Shown piece after piece: positions 37,473 through 46,964 of a DNA stretch of 64,000 bases (the first letter of the stretch is position 1; every line of letters begins with the position of its first letter). The notes under the pieces were generated by a model. The model searched no databases, was not told the origin of the DNA, and saw only the letters and a program-made list of their open reading frames with translations. Both the position numbers and the translations under genes were made by a program. The stretch is from G032773895 sp965248935 (GTDB lineage: Bacteria > Pseudomonadota > Gammaproteobacteria > Pseudomonadales > Cellvibrionaceae), in the NCBI GenBank assembly GCA_965248935.1, contig OZ252214.1:434001-498000 (forward strand), given 5' to 3'.

Positions 37473-39848
37473 TTAGGCCGCACCAGCATATCTCTTCAAC
37501 ATACTTGGTACATCTAAAATGAGTGCGATTGTGCCATCACCTGTAATAGTGGCACCCGCCATTCCTGCTGTGCCGTTCAACATTTTACCTAAAGGTTTAA
37601 TCACCACTTCTTCTTGACCAATTAACTGATCCACCACAAAACCAACTCGCTGTGTTCCCACAGAAACAATAACAATATGACCCTCTTTTGGTTTTTCGGC
37701 TGAAAAATTATTTTTTATTAGCCATTTTTTCAAATGAAATATGGGTATGGCTTTACCCCGAATCGTTATGCACTCCTGGCTATCCACAATATTGCTTTTA
37801 GTCAGATCCATATGGAAGATTTCATTCACACTAACTAGCGGTAACGCAAAAGCTTGGCTGCCAACCATGATCATCAAAGTCGGCATGATTGCTAGGGTAA
37901 GCGGAACTTTAATAATGATTCGAGTGCCTTCCCCCAACTTCGATTGTATATCAATAGAACCATTTAATTGGGCAATTTTCGTTTTCACAACGTCCATACC
38001 CACGCCTCTCCCAGACACATCAGAAATTTCTTTCTTCGTGGAAAACCCAGGAGCAAAGATCAGATTAAACGCTTCGGTATCGGTTAACCTAGCCGCAGCA
38101 TCGGTATCCAAAATACCTTTTTCAACAGCAATATTTCTAAGTCTGTCTGCGTCCATACCACCGCCATCATCAGTGATAGATAGCAAAATATGGTCGCCTT
38201 CTTGTTCTGCGCCCAAGATCACTTTACCTACTCGTGATTTACCTTGTGCTTCACGCTCAGCAGGCAGCTCAATGCCATGATCAACAGAATTTCTGACTAA
38301 ATGTACTAAAGGATCAGCTAAGGCTTCCACTAGGTTCTTATCTAAATCTGTATCTTCACCGAGTAATTCAAGGTTAATTTCTTTTTTCAAGTTTCTTGCC
38401 AAGTCCCGGACAACACGAGGAAAACGCCCAAATACTTTTTTGATGGGTTGCATTCGCGTTTTCATTACAGAAGATTGCAAATCTGCTGTGACAACATCTA
38501 AATTCGCTACCGCTTTTTGCATTTTTTCGTCGGCGCTATCATTAGCCAGCCTCACAAGCCGGTTGCGCACCAGTACCAATTCCCCCACCATATTCATAAT
38601 GTCATCAAGTCTTTGGGTATCGACACGAACGGTGGTTTCACCACTTGTGGAGGAACTAGCGCCTCCCATTGGCGTTTCTCGTATTTTTGTTGCGGGAGCT
38701 TTTTTCTCGGCAGCGGGCGTACCTGTGGCCTTAGATTCACTTGTAACTTTAGACTCTTCTCTAGGTACAGCTTTTGCGGCAGGGGGTTCAACCTTTTCTG
38801 CTTTCACTGGGGGTGGCTGGGGCACCGGCTTAGCCGCTTGGCTTGGAACTTTTGGTACAGTAATCTGCCCTTTTCCATGTAGTTGGTCTAATAAACCCTC
38901 AAATTCATCATCTGTAATCAGGTCATCGGAATCAGCAGACATGGAGACAGGAGGGCTTGGAGCAGAGGCTTGACTTGGGGGGGTAACGGAAGGCTTCTTC
39001 GTATTCGGCGCTTTGCCAATTCCATGCAATTGATCCAACAAATTTTCGAATTCATCTTCAGAGATTTCATTAGACGATGCTCCCTGGGCAGCAGTATTTG
39101 ATGTACTCGGGGCAGGAGCTGGAGAAGAGGTTGAAACGGAAGCCGATGGAGCAACAATGCCAGGCGCTTTTCCACTGCCGTGTAGTTTGTCTAAAAGCGA
39201 TTCAAATTCATCTTCGGTAATTTCAACAGCATCATTGACATCACTCGCAGACACCGCAGATGAATCCGATGTAGGAGCAACTTCGGCCTCTTCGCTAGGT
39301 ACATCGTTTATTGCATCGAGAAAGTCTTCAAATTCATCGTCTGTAATATCAATATTTGAATCGGACGAACCATTTGTGGTATTTGATGCAGCCGGTGTGG
39401 GAGCATCCGCTAAAGCCTCTTGGGGTTCAACCGAAGCCGCTTCTGAGCCCGCTATATCTTCACCGGAAACTAAGCATTCTAATTTTTGAATAAGCTCGGG
39501 CGGGGCGGGAGTGAGTTCTTCACGATTATTCACTTCAGTAAACTGATGATTAACCGTATCTAATGCTTGAAGCACAACATCCATTAACTCGGCAGTAACT
39601 TGACGTTCACCGTTTCTCAATATATCAAAAAGGTTTTCGGTAACATGGCAACAATCAACCATAGCGGTTAGCTGCAAAAAGCCTGCACCGCCTTTTACAG
39701 TATGAAAACCTCTAAAAATAGCGTTTAGAAGATCCCGGTCATCTGGTCTCTGCTCTAGGTCAACCAACTGCTCAGATAATTGCTCAATGATCTCGCCAGC
39801 TTCGACAAGGAAATCCTGAAGAATTTCTTCGTCATCCCCGAATGCCAT
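37473..39848 (-). CDS. cheA: Chemotaxis histidine kinase CheA
   Basis: A 791-aa kinase. Domain P1 (Hpt) has the phosphorylated His49 in FRGFHTVKGGAGF. A long linker (about 140-400) contains four copies of a D/E-DEFExxLDxLHGxGK-type motif spaced by Pro/Ser-rich stretches. Then come the dimerisation domain (VDTQRLDDIMNMVGEL), the ATPase domain (NxxDHGIE and DDGGGMDADRL boxes) and the CheW-like P5 domain. The linker motifs resemble those of polar-flagellate CheA proteins and may bind CheY or the ParC/ParP system. Confidence 0.95.
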   Translation of the reverse strand: MAFGDDEEILQDFLVEAGEIIEQLSEQLVDLEQRPDDRDLLNAIFRGFHTVKGGAGFLQLTAMVDCCHVTENLFDILRNGERQVTAELMDVVLQALDTVNHQFTEVNNREELTPAPPELIQKLECLVSGEDIAGSEAASVEPQEALADAPTPAASNTTNGSSDSNIDITDDEFEDFLDAINDVPSEEAEVAPTSDSSAVSASDVNDAVEITEDEFESLLDKLHGSGKAPGIVAPSASVSTSSPAPAPSTSNTAAQGASSNEISEDEFENLLDQLHGIGKAPNTKKPSVTPPSQASAPSPPVSMSADSDDLITDDEFEGLLDQLHGKGQITVPKVPSQAAKPVPQPPPVKAEKVEPPAAKAVPREESKVTSESKATGTPAAEKKAPATKIRETPMGGASSSTSGETTVRVDTQRLDDIMNMVGELVLVRNRLVRLANDSADEKMQKAVANLDVVTADLQSSVMKTRMQPIKKVFGRFPRVVRDLARNLKKEINLELLGEDTDLDKNLVEALADPLVHLVRNSVDHGIELPAEREAQGKSRVGKVILGAEQEGDHILLSITDDGGGMDADRLRNIAVEKGILDTDAAARLTDTEAFNLIFAPGFSTKKEISDVSGRGVGMDVVKTKIAQLNGSIDIQSKLGEGTRIIIKVPLTLAIMPTLMIMVGSQAFALPLVSVNEIFHMDLTKSNIVDSQECITIRGKAIPIFHLKKWLIKNNFSAEKPKEGHIVIVSVGTQRVGFVVDQLIGQEEVVIKPLGKMLNGTAGMAGATITGDGTIALILDVPSMLKRYAGAA

Positions 39849-39858
39849 TCAATGCTCC

Positions 39859-40647
39859 TCAAAACCCTAAACTTGATAATAAATCATCAACATCATCTTG
39901 ACTCGATACCACATCATTACGCTTTTCAGCATGAATTTGTGGGCCTTCGCCTACAGTGTTATCGGCGACAACCTCTATCTCTTTATCGTCTTCTGCCAAC
40001 CCGGTAACCTGCTCGACTTGCTCAGCAATTCGCATTAAGCTCACTAGTTCTTTTTCCACATCGGTTATCAGGCCAATCACTTTTTTCAAAACTTGACCCG
40101 TTAAATCCTGAAACCCTTGTTCGAGTAAAATATCTTGCAAGTTTTTATTTAATTGATCCGTTCCATCGCCGAGCTGTCCAAGAAAATTATCAATTTGATT
40201 ATAAAGTTGGATAAATTCTGCTTTGCTCATTTGACGCTGTTTTAATCTCGCCCACTCATCCTTAAGCCTATGTGCTTCTTGCCCCAAATTCATTGCAATG
40301 GGGGCGCAGGCTTCCACTTTATCCATAGTTTTATCAGCGGCCTGCTGAGTTAACGAAATAACATAGTTGAGGCGGTCTGATGCATCACGAATTTCTGAAG
40401 TAGGTGTTTGAGTTTGCTCGTCAACAACCGAATCCACATGAAAATTGACTATTGCACTGTGTAACGCACGAGTAAGTTGCCCAACCGAATTAAAAATATG
40501 TCTATCACGAGCATCCATCAATTCATGAATAAGAGCGGAGGCTCCCTCATAATTGTCAGATTGTAGTTTTTCTACAAGTTGCTTAGCACTTTGCTGCAAC
40601 TCAATTTGAAACTGCTGAGTATCGTGCTCTGGAACATTATTTCCCAT
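39859..40647 (-). CDS. cheZ: CheY-P phosphatase CheZ
   Basis: A 262-aa long-helix phosphatase. The central helix carries the catalytic Gln/Asp region QDLTGQVLKKVIGLI (residues about 182-196), and the C-terminal peptide DDVDDLLSSLGF is the usual CheY-binding tail. It resets the CheY signal. The ATG at 40647 lies 21 bp after the cheY stop. Confidence 0.94.
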   Translation of the reverse strand: MGNNVPEHDTQQFQIELQQSAKQLVEKLQSDNYEGASALIHELMDARDRHIFNSVGQLTRALHSAIVNFHVDSVVDEQTQTPTSEIRDASDRLNYVISLTQQAADKTMDKVEACAPIAMNLGQEAHRLKDEWARLKQRQMSKAEFIQLYNQIDNFLGQLGDGTDQLNKNLQDILLEQGFQDLTGQVLKKVIGLITDVEKELVSLMRIAEQVEQVTGLAEDDKEIEVVADNTVGEGPQIHAEKRNDVVSSQDDVDDLLSSLGF

Positions 40648-40668
40648 GTAACGACCTTAAATGGATAG

Positions 40669-41043
40669 TTATCCGTCTACACGCTCAAATATCTTATCGA
40701 TTTTTTCTTTGAGCACCTGTGCAGTAAATGGTTTAACAACGTATCCATTTACACCAGCTTGCGCAGCTTCAATAATTTGATCGCGCTTAGCCTCTGCGGT
40801 CACCATAAGAATGGGGATAGATACTAGCTTTGAATCAGCTCTACATGCCTTGAGTAAATCAATCCCCGTCATACCCGGCATATTCCAGTCTGTCACCAAA
40901 AAATCAAAATCCCCACTCTTAAGCATCGGCAAGGCTGTGGAGCCATCGTCCGCTTCTTGAGTATTGGTAAACCCAAGGTCTCGTAATAAGTTTTTTATAA
41001 TTCTCCTCATTGTCGAAAAGTCATCAACAATAAGGATTTTCAT
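40669..41043 (-). CDS. cheY: Chemotaxis response regulator CheY
   Basis: A 124-aa single receiver domain that binds the flagellar switch when phosphorylated. Phosphoacceptor Asp52 is in TDWNMPGMTG, with the acidic pair at 7-8 and Lys in YVVKPF. The frame could start at a TTG (41055), but the ATG at 41043 gives MKILIVDDFS, the usual start, with GGAT before it. Confidence 0.95.
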   Translation of the reverse strand: MKILIVDDFSTMRRIIKNLLRDLGFTNTQEADDGSTALPMLKSGDFDFLVTDWNMPGMTGIDLLKACRADSKLVSIPILMVTAEAKRDQIIEAAQAGVNGYVVKPFTAQVLKEKIDKIFERVDG

Positions 41044-41208
41044 GTTTTTATCCAATGCAACCTCCGCCTCCCAAACACCGGGAATAGAATTTTAAAACAT
41101 ACACGAAATTCTTCACTCTTTTTATCTAGTCTAGTCGCTTGCTGTCAGTCATCCAGTTTTTCGGGATGAGCCTCGAAGTTAAGTACAAGTCTGACTAATT
41201 TTTAGCCA

Positions 41209-41991
41209 CTAAATATCAGTAGATGAATCCCAATCTGTCAACCTAGCTCGTAACCTCACTGCCGCCTGACTGTGTATTTGACTGACCCTAGATTCTGAGA
41301 CCCCTAGAATTTGGCCTATTTCTTTTAGGTTCATCTCCTGCTCATAGTAGAGAGACAAAACCATCTGCTCCCGCTCAGGTAATCCTTTAATCGCGCGACT
41401 TAATGCTTCTTGCAATGCGTTTTTATGGACACTTTCCGACGGACCGGCTAAGGACACACCATTAATCGGTGGCGCTATACGAGAATCATCTTCCTCGAAG
41501 GTATCTTCATAACTAAATAGCCGGGTGGAGGCGCTGTCCTTAACGATATCGTGGTATTCCTCTAGAGACATATCAAGCTGTTCAGCCACTTCGTAATCTT
41601 TCGCATCTCGGCCATATTTTTTTTCGACAATAGCCATCGCTTTAGCAACACGACGAGCATTGCGGTGAACAGACCTAGGAGCCCAGTCCCCCCGCCGCAT
41701 TTCATCAACTATAGCGCCTCTAATTCGAATTCCAGAGTAGGTTTCGAAACTCGCACCTTTGCTATCATCGTATTTTTGTGCAGCTTCAAGTAAGCCAATC
41801 ATTCCCGCCTGAATAAGGTCTTCCACCTGCACACAGGAGGGAACACGCGCTACCATATGGTGAGCTATGCGCTTAACAAGGTAGGCGTAATCTTCAACAT
41901 TAATCTCACTTTTCGCTTCCCGCGCTTGTTCATAAACCATTAGATTATCAACCACAGGTATCAATATTTGTTGCTCTTCTACCACACTCAA
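41209..41991 (-). CDS. fliA: Flagellar sigma factor FliA (sigma-28)
   Basis: A 260-aa sigma-70-family factor with region 2 (YAYLVKRIAHHMVARVPSCVQVEDLIQAGMIGL area), region 3 and region 4 (MNLKEIGQILGVSESRVSQIHSQA). It directs late flagellar and chemotaxis genes. It follows fleN by 12 bp and precedes cheY by about 165 bp. I looked there for a sigma-28 box and did not find a convincing one. Confidence 0.95.
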   Translation of the reverse strand: MSVVEEQQILIPVVDNLMVYEQAREAKSEINVEDYAYLVKRIAHHMVARVPSCVQVEDLIQAGMIGLLEAAQKYDDSKGASFETYSGIRIRGAIVDEMRRGDWAPRSVHRNARRVAKAMAIVEKKYGRDAKDYEVAEQLDMSLEEYHDIVKDSASTRLFSYEDTFEEDDSRIAPPINGVSLAGPSESVHKNALQEALSRAIKGLPEREQMVLSLYYEQEMNLKEIGQILGVSESRVSQIHSQAAVRLRARLTDWDSSTDI

Positions 41992-42003
41992 AAATCACTA
42001 CAT

Positions 42004-42828
42004 CTAGCCCGCACTCGCGGTTTGCAAAAGCTGTTCGATAAAAAATTCCAAGTGCCCCTTTGTGCCGGTTTGAACAGGCCATTGGTCAATTTTTTGCGCC
42101 AGCGTTCGCATGGATACCGATGCTTTGGACCTCGGAGCGAACTCCAGTATAGGTTTACGCTTCTGCACAGCCTTACGCACATTCTCATCAAATGGAACAG
42201 CACCAATATATTGAAGAGATGCATCTAAAAAACGCTCGCAGACCGCATTCAGTTTATTAAAGAGGTTGATCCCTTCCTGGGTACTTCTTGTCATATTGGC
42301 AACAATTCGAAAGCGGTAAATACCATGCTCAACATTCAGTAATTTTATAAGAGCATAAGCATCAGTAATGGAGGAGGGCTCATCACACACAACCACAATG
42401 ACTTCTTGAGAGGCTCGAACAAAACTGATAACCGTATCGGAAATACCCGCTGCGGTATCCACTACCAACACATCCAATTGATCGCTCAGTTCGCTGAAAG
42501 CGTGGATAAGACCTGCGTGTTCTCGCGGAGAAAGCGTCGCCATTTGCTGCACTCCCGATGATGCTGGCACAACTTTAATACCAGCGGGCCCATTAACCAT
42601 TATTTCGTGTAAATTTTTAGTGCCATCTAAGACATCCGCCAAGTTATGCTCGGCGTGTAATCCGAGCAGCACATCGACATTTGCCAAGCCTAAGTCTGCA
42701 TCCAGCAATACGACTCGCCGTCGCAACTCAGCCAAGGCAATGCTTAAGTTAACAGACAGATTGGTTTTACCCACGCCGCCTTTTCCGCCTGTGACTGCAA
42801 TAACCTTGATTGGTCGAGGTTGTGTCAT
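42004..42828 (-). CDS. fleN: Flagellar number regulator FleN (FlhG)
   Basis: A 274-aa MinD-type ATPase limiting the number of polar flagella. Deviant Walker A GGKGGVGKTNLSVNL (residues 15-29), Walker B VVDTAAGIS near 118, and the N-terminal basic tail. Partner of FlhF, encoded upstream with an 81-bp gap, and of the FleQ regulator, not in the window. Confidence 0.94.
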   Translation of the reverse strand: MTQPRPIKVIAVTGGKGGVGKTNLSVNLSIALAELRRRVVLLDADLGLANVDVLLGLHAEHNLADVLDGTKNLHEIMVNGPAGIKVVPASSGVQQMATLSPREHAGLIHAFSELSDQLDVLVVDTAAGISDTVISFVRASQEVIVVVCDEPSSITDAYALIKLLNVEHGIYRFRIVANMTRSTQEGINLFNKLNAVCERFLDASLQYIGAVPFDENVRKAVQKRKPILEFAPRSKASVSMRTLAQKIDQWPVQTGTKGHLEFFIEQLLQTASAG

Positions 42829-42909
42829 TCAAATTACTCTCTAAATCATCATCCCCATTTCTTTGGCATTGGGGAGGCCAATAATTTACTGACTCTTCCA
42901 AGTATAGGA

Positions 42910-44427
42910 CTAAAACACAGCAGTATTGGCTGTCCGAGCAGAGTTTGCTTTCATTAAGGCCACGGATTTTGCCACTAACGATGATCCACTAGCGCAATGA
43001 ATGTCTTTAGGAATCTCTTGGCCATCCGTTGTATAAGCAACGGGAATACTTTTTTCTAATAATACACTCACGACCTCACCTAAGCTGGCTGTCTCATCTA
43101 GTTTAGTCAAAACACAGGCGTCTATCTGACGAGTATTCGAAGTATAGGCATGGGTAGAGGCTTTTAAGGTTTGCCATTGGCTGTTACAGGACATGACCAA
43201 AACCCGCTTCATACTCGAACAGGCATCAAGAAGTTTGAGTTGGCTTTTTAAGAGTGGGTCTCCGTGACGGAAACCCGCAGTATCCACAAGAATCAGTGGA
43301 AACTGCCGCAAACCTGAAAGTACTGTAAGCAGGCTATGTTCGCTATCTACGGCTCGAACAGGAACGTTAAGAATTCGTCCCAAAGACCTCAACTGGTCAC
43401 AGGCACCCACACGATATGTGTCTGTAGTGACAATCGCCACTTTGCCTGGGCCATGTTGAAGTACATAACGTGCAGCGAGCTTTGCAATGGTAGTTGTTTT
43501 CCCTACTCCTGTTTGCCCAACAAAAGCAAAAATTCCACCGGCATCCACTAAGTCTTCCTTTACTACGGGAATTTTCCTAGCCAATTGAACTATGCAACTG
43601 CGCCAAGCATCACTTAAGCGTGAGTGATTCCCCGCCCTTAGCACTAGATCTTCCACTAGGTCTTCGGATAATCCAAGGCGAGTCAAATGGCCGTTAATAA
43701 CCGGGTATTTAGGAGGCAATTGAACCTGATGCGGCACTTTAGTGCTACTGGGCTTTTGCTCAGACATGTGCCAAAGCTGCTGCTCCAACAACATTCTCAT
43801 ATCGGCCAGCTCGCCTTTTAGTTCGTTGAGCTGTTGCTCATTTTCGTCTGCTTCCGCAGAGGGCTGATACGCACTCTTTCCAGGGTGGTTAGACCCAGGA
43901 GCTTCATATCGATAATTTGCTTGCTGAGGGTACGAGTTGGCTTCCGGTGGCTGTGGAGCTGGAGAATAATTTTGATCCAAGCTTTGACCTATAGGCTGAT
44001 CGGCTTCCTTAGCCCTGCGTTTTGCTTCAAGCATACGCTCGCGGGCCTGCTCAATTTCTTTTGCCAGTTGCTCTCCTGTTCGCTTCGGTTGAGGTGCCAT
44101 TGAATTCATTTCTGTGCGACCACCAAAGTTATCCGCAGCTTGGCGAACACCGGCTTGTGTTCGCCAAGCGGAGTCACTCGGCAAAACTCTGTCGGTTTCC
44201 GCGTCAAAATTATGGCCAAATTCCCGTCGCGCACTAATTCCACGTGTGGGTAAATCAGGTTCAAGCGAGGTGACTATCTCCACACCATTTTCAACTCGGT
44301 TACTGGAAAGAATAACCGCTTCCGACCCCATTTCATCCCGAACCAGCTCAAGTGCGCGAGTCATAGTGGGCGCGACAAAACGCTTTACTTCACCTTGATT
44401 TGAATTCGTATCATTATGTGACGACAT
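42910..44427 (-). CDS. flhF: Flagellar SRP-like GTPase FlhF
   Basis: A 505-aa protein that sets the polar site of the flagellum. It has the N-terminal B domain (KRFVAPTMTRALELVRDEMG), a Gln/Pro-rich linker (about 100-240), and the NG domain with P-loop VGQTGVGKTTTIAKLA (near residue 318), DTYRVGACDQL and DTAGF. It lies between flhA and fleN in the usual order. Confidence 0.95.
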   Translation of the reverse strand: MSSHNDTNSNQGEVKRFVAPTMTRALELVRDEMGSEAVILSSNRVENGVEIVTSLEPDLPTRGISARREFGHNFDAETDRVLPSDSAWRTQAGVRQAADNFGGRTEMNSMAPQPKRTGEQLAKEIEQARERMLEAKRRAKEADQPIGQSLDQNYSPAPQPPEANSYPQQANYRYEAPGSNHPGKSAYQPSAEADENEQQLNELKGELADMRMLLEQQLWHMSEQKPSSTKVPHQVQLPPKYPVINGHLTRLGLSEDLVEDLVLRAGNHSRLSDAWRSCIVQLARKIPVVKEDLVDAGGIFAFVGQTGVGKTTTIAKLAARYVLQHGPGKVAIVTTDTYRVGACDQLRSLGRILNVPVRAVDSEHSLLTVLSGLRQFPLILVDTAGFRHGDPLLKSQLKLLDACSSMKRVLVMSCNSQWQTLKASTHAYTSNTRQIDACVLTKLDETASLGEVVSVLLEKSIPVAYTTDGQEIPKDIHCASGSSLVAKSVALMKANSARTANTAVF

Positions 44428-44474
44428 AACCTACTCACCTCAATTAATCTATTGCTCTGCGGTGCAGAACGCCC

Positions 44475-46724
44475 CTATCCAGCAACAACATCCGCGCCTA
44501 CCGTGGCATCAATGGTTATTTGTTTGTTATCTGGCACTTCGTTGTAAGCAATCACATGCATCCCAGGAATATTGTAACGAACAAACTGTGACATCATTGA
44601 GCGGATTGGCGCTGCAACCAAAAGCACAACCGGCTTTCCGAGTACTTCTTGCTGTTTACCCGCATTTACTAATGCATTGTTCAACCTTTCTGCAAGCTGA
44701 GGCTCAATAAAGGCTCCCTCCTCTGCGCCAGCTTTTTGTGCTTGCTGTACTGTCTGTAGCAACAACTGTTCCAAAGAAGGGTCAAGAGTAATCACAGGTA
44801 AATTTAGGTCCTGACCCACAATACTTTGTACAATTTGACGGGATAAGGCAGCCCTTGCTATAGCCGTTAACGACTGGGTATTTAGATTCTTATCTCCGTA
44901 TGCCGCGAGCGCTTCCGCAATAGTGCGCATATCCCTAACCGGCACCTGCTCTTTCAATAACATTTGCAAAACCTTGAGGAGCTGGTTGATAGAAAGAGTA
45001 TTGGGAACCAGCTCTTCTACTAGTTTCGGAGACTTTTCGGCTAATAAATCCAACCATTTTTGGACTTCTTCATGCCCAATTAATTCATGGGTATGGCTTT
45101 GAATAATTTGATTTAGGTGTGTAGCAACAACCGTACTGGGGTCCACAACCGTATAACCAAGCGTTTGCGCTTTGTCTTTTTGCCCTTCATCGATCCAGGT
45201 GGCCTCTAAACCAAATGCGGGGTCTTTTGTTTTTGTTCCCTCCAAGGCGCCAAAGACTTGCCCTGGATTAATCGCCATAAATTTGTCGGGAAAGACCTCC
45301 CCCTCACCAATGGAAACCCCCATCAAAGCAATACGATAGCCACTCGGTAACAAATCTAGGTTGTCGCGGATATGGACAGCGGGAATTAAAAAACCTAAAT
45401 CTTGCGAGAGCTTTTTTCTCACCCCTTTTATTCGGCCAAGCAGCTCACCCTTCTGTGCTTTATCTACGAGGGGGATAAGACGGTAACCCACTTCCAAACC
45501 AATTATGTCCACGGGTTTCACATCATCCCAACTGACTTCGCTTGGCTCTGCGGTATGGGATGCTATGGCCGATGATGGTGACGCAGATGGCCCGCCATCA
45601 TGTGATAAGGCCGCTGGTGGCAAGCCCTGTGGCGATGGAGAACCCCCACCAGAGGGAATATTTTTCAGAATCTGTTCTTCAACAACCTCTGGCTGTTGAT
45701 TCTGGAAGTAAATGTAATAGGCTAATAGGCCGCAAATGATTGCCAACCCTAAAAAAGGAACATGGGGCATTCCTGGTATCGACCCCATTAAAAACAGGAT
45801 TCCCGCAGTAACGGCCAATGCTTTTGGAGAGTCAAACATTTGCGAGAGAACTTGCCGGTTCATATCCTCAGAGCTGTTTACCCGCGTTACCATAATGGCA
45901 GCCGCAACAGACAATAATAACGACGGAATTTGTGCAGCCAAACCATCACCGATGGTCAGTAGCACGTATTTTTGTAAAGCATCTTGAAACTCCAACTCAT
46001 GTTGAGCCATACCAACAATAAGCCCTCCGAGGATATTGATAATCAAAATCAAAATACCCGCTACGGAATCCCCCCGCACAAATTTGCTGGCGCCATCCAT
46101 CGCCCCATAAAAATCAGCTTCCGCAGAAACTTCTGAGCGACGTATCTTAGCTTCATCTTGATCAATAATACCCGCATTTAAGTCGGCATCAATGGCCATT
46201 TGCTTGCCAGGCATGGCATCCAAAGTAAACCTGGCGCTCACTTCTGAGATACGCCCTGCACCTTTGGTCACAACAACAAAGTTAATAATAATCAGGATGA
46301 TAAATACCACCAAACCAACAGCATAATTACCGCCAATCACCACTTCCCCGAACGCCTGGATAACCTTTCCCGCTGCGTCACCCCCCTCGTGACCCTTTAA
46401 AAGAACCACCCGTGTTGAAGCAACGTTAAGCGCTAACCTTAACAAGGTGGCGATCAACAGAATGGTAGGAAATACGGCAAAATCAAGTGGGCGAAGGCTA
46501 TAAACAGCCACTAAAAGCACAACAATCGATAAGGCAATATTAAAGGAGAAAAATGCATCTAAAAGAAAAGCCGGCAGAGGAAGAATCATCATCCCCAAAA
46601 GAGCAAGCAACAAAATGGGAATACTGAGGTTTCCCCGTCCAATACTCTGAACCCCTTTTAAGGCCGATTGACCATCCATACTTCCAGGTAGGGACATAAG
46701 GTGTTGAAAAAACGGTTGAGCCAT
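44475..46724 (-). CDS. flhA: Flagellar export gate protein FlhA
   Basis: A 749-aa export-gate component. Eight N-terminal membrane helices are followed by the FHIPEP signature region (DAMPGKQMAIDADLNAGIID). The cytoplasmic domain forms the nonameric docking ring (about 400-749). The linker is long and Ser/Pro-rich (about 345-390), making the protein some 50 residues longer than average. A sigma-54-like promoter precedes it. flhB is not next to it in this window. Confidence 0.96.
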   Translation of the reverse strand: MAQPFFQHLMSLPGSMDGQSALKGVQSIGRGNLSIPILLLALLGMMILPLPAFLLDAFFSFNIALSIVVLLVAVYSLRPLDFAVFPTILLIATLLRLALNVASTRVVLLKGHEGGDAAGKVIQAFGEVVIGGNYAVGLVVFIILIIINFVVVTKGAGRISEVSARFTLDAMPGKQMAIDADLNAGIIDQDEAKIRRSEVSAEADFYGAMDGASKFVRGDSVAGILILIINILGGLIVGMAQHELEFQDALQKYVLLTIGDGLAAQIPSLLLSVAAAIMVTRVNSSEDMNRQVLSQMFDSPKALAVTAGILFLMGSIPGMPHVPFLGLAIICGLLAYYIYFQNQQPEVVEEQILKNIPSGGGSPSPQGLPPAALSHDGGPSASPSSAIASHTAEPSEVSWDDVKPVDIIGLEVGYRLIPLVDKAQKGELLGRIKGVRKKLSQDLGFLIPAVHIRDNLDLLPSGYRIALMGVSIGEGEVFPDKFMAINPGQVFGALEGTKTKDPAFGLEATWIDEGQKDKAQTLGYTVVDPSTVVATHLNQIIQSHTHELIGHEEVQKWLDLLAEKSPKLVEELVPNTLSINQLLKVLQMLLKEQVPVRDMRTIAEALAAYGDKNLNTQSLTAIARAALSRQIVQSIVGQDLNLPVITLDPSLEQLLLQTVQQAQKAGAEEGAFIEPQLAERLNNALVNAGKQQEVLGKPVVLLVAAPIRSMMSQFVRYNIPGMHVIAYNEVPDNKQITIDATVGADVVAG

Positions 46725-46780
46725 TGAAAACTCTTATATGTCGGAAAATTGGCGTAGATAAGTTCACTTACTCTTCTTAT

Positions 46781-46797
46781 CGCAATATCCGTACCGA
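46781..46797 (-). promoter_or_regulatory. Candidate sigma-54 promoter of flhA
   Basis: Read on the minus strand, the site TCGGTACGGATATTGCG has the -24 GG and -12 GC dinucleotides exactly ten bases apart and matches most of the YTGGCACGrNNNTTGCW consensus. It lies about 57-73 bp upstream of the flhA ATG. RpoN/FleQ control of flhA is established in Pseudomonas. Confidence 0.55.
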
Positions 46798-46964
46798 TAC
46801 GAGCGTCTTACAGGATTTATATAATCTCACTTAACGAATAAACGAGTGGTAATTCAATAAAAGTCTTACTCAACAACCCCCTCTAACCTGATACTATAAA
46901 CCTCAAATGGGTTTTTAACGCTAGAATTAAAAGAGGCTCTTATAGCAATAATCAGGTTTTAATA

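Noticed and set aside
38440..38973. Long plus-strand ORF (177 codons) opposite cheA
   Set aside because: Antisense shadow of the repetitive Ser/Pro linker of cheA; cheA is certain and the ORF has no sensible start or domain.
41056..41208. Sigma-28 promoter before cheY
   Set aside because: No convincing TAAA...GCCGATAA pair at correct spacing on the minus strand.
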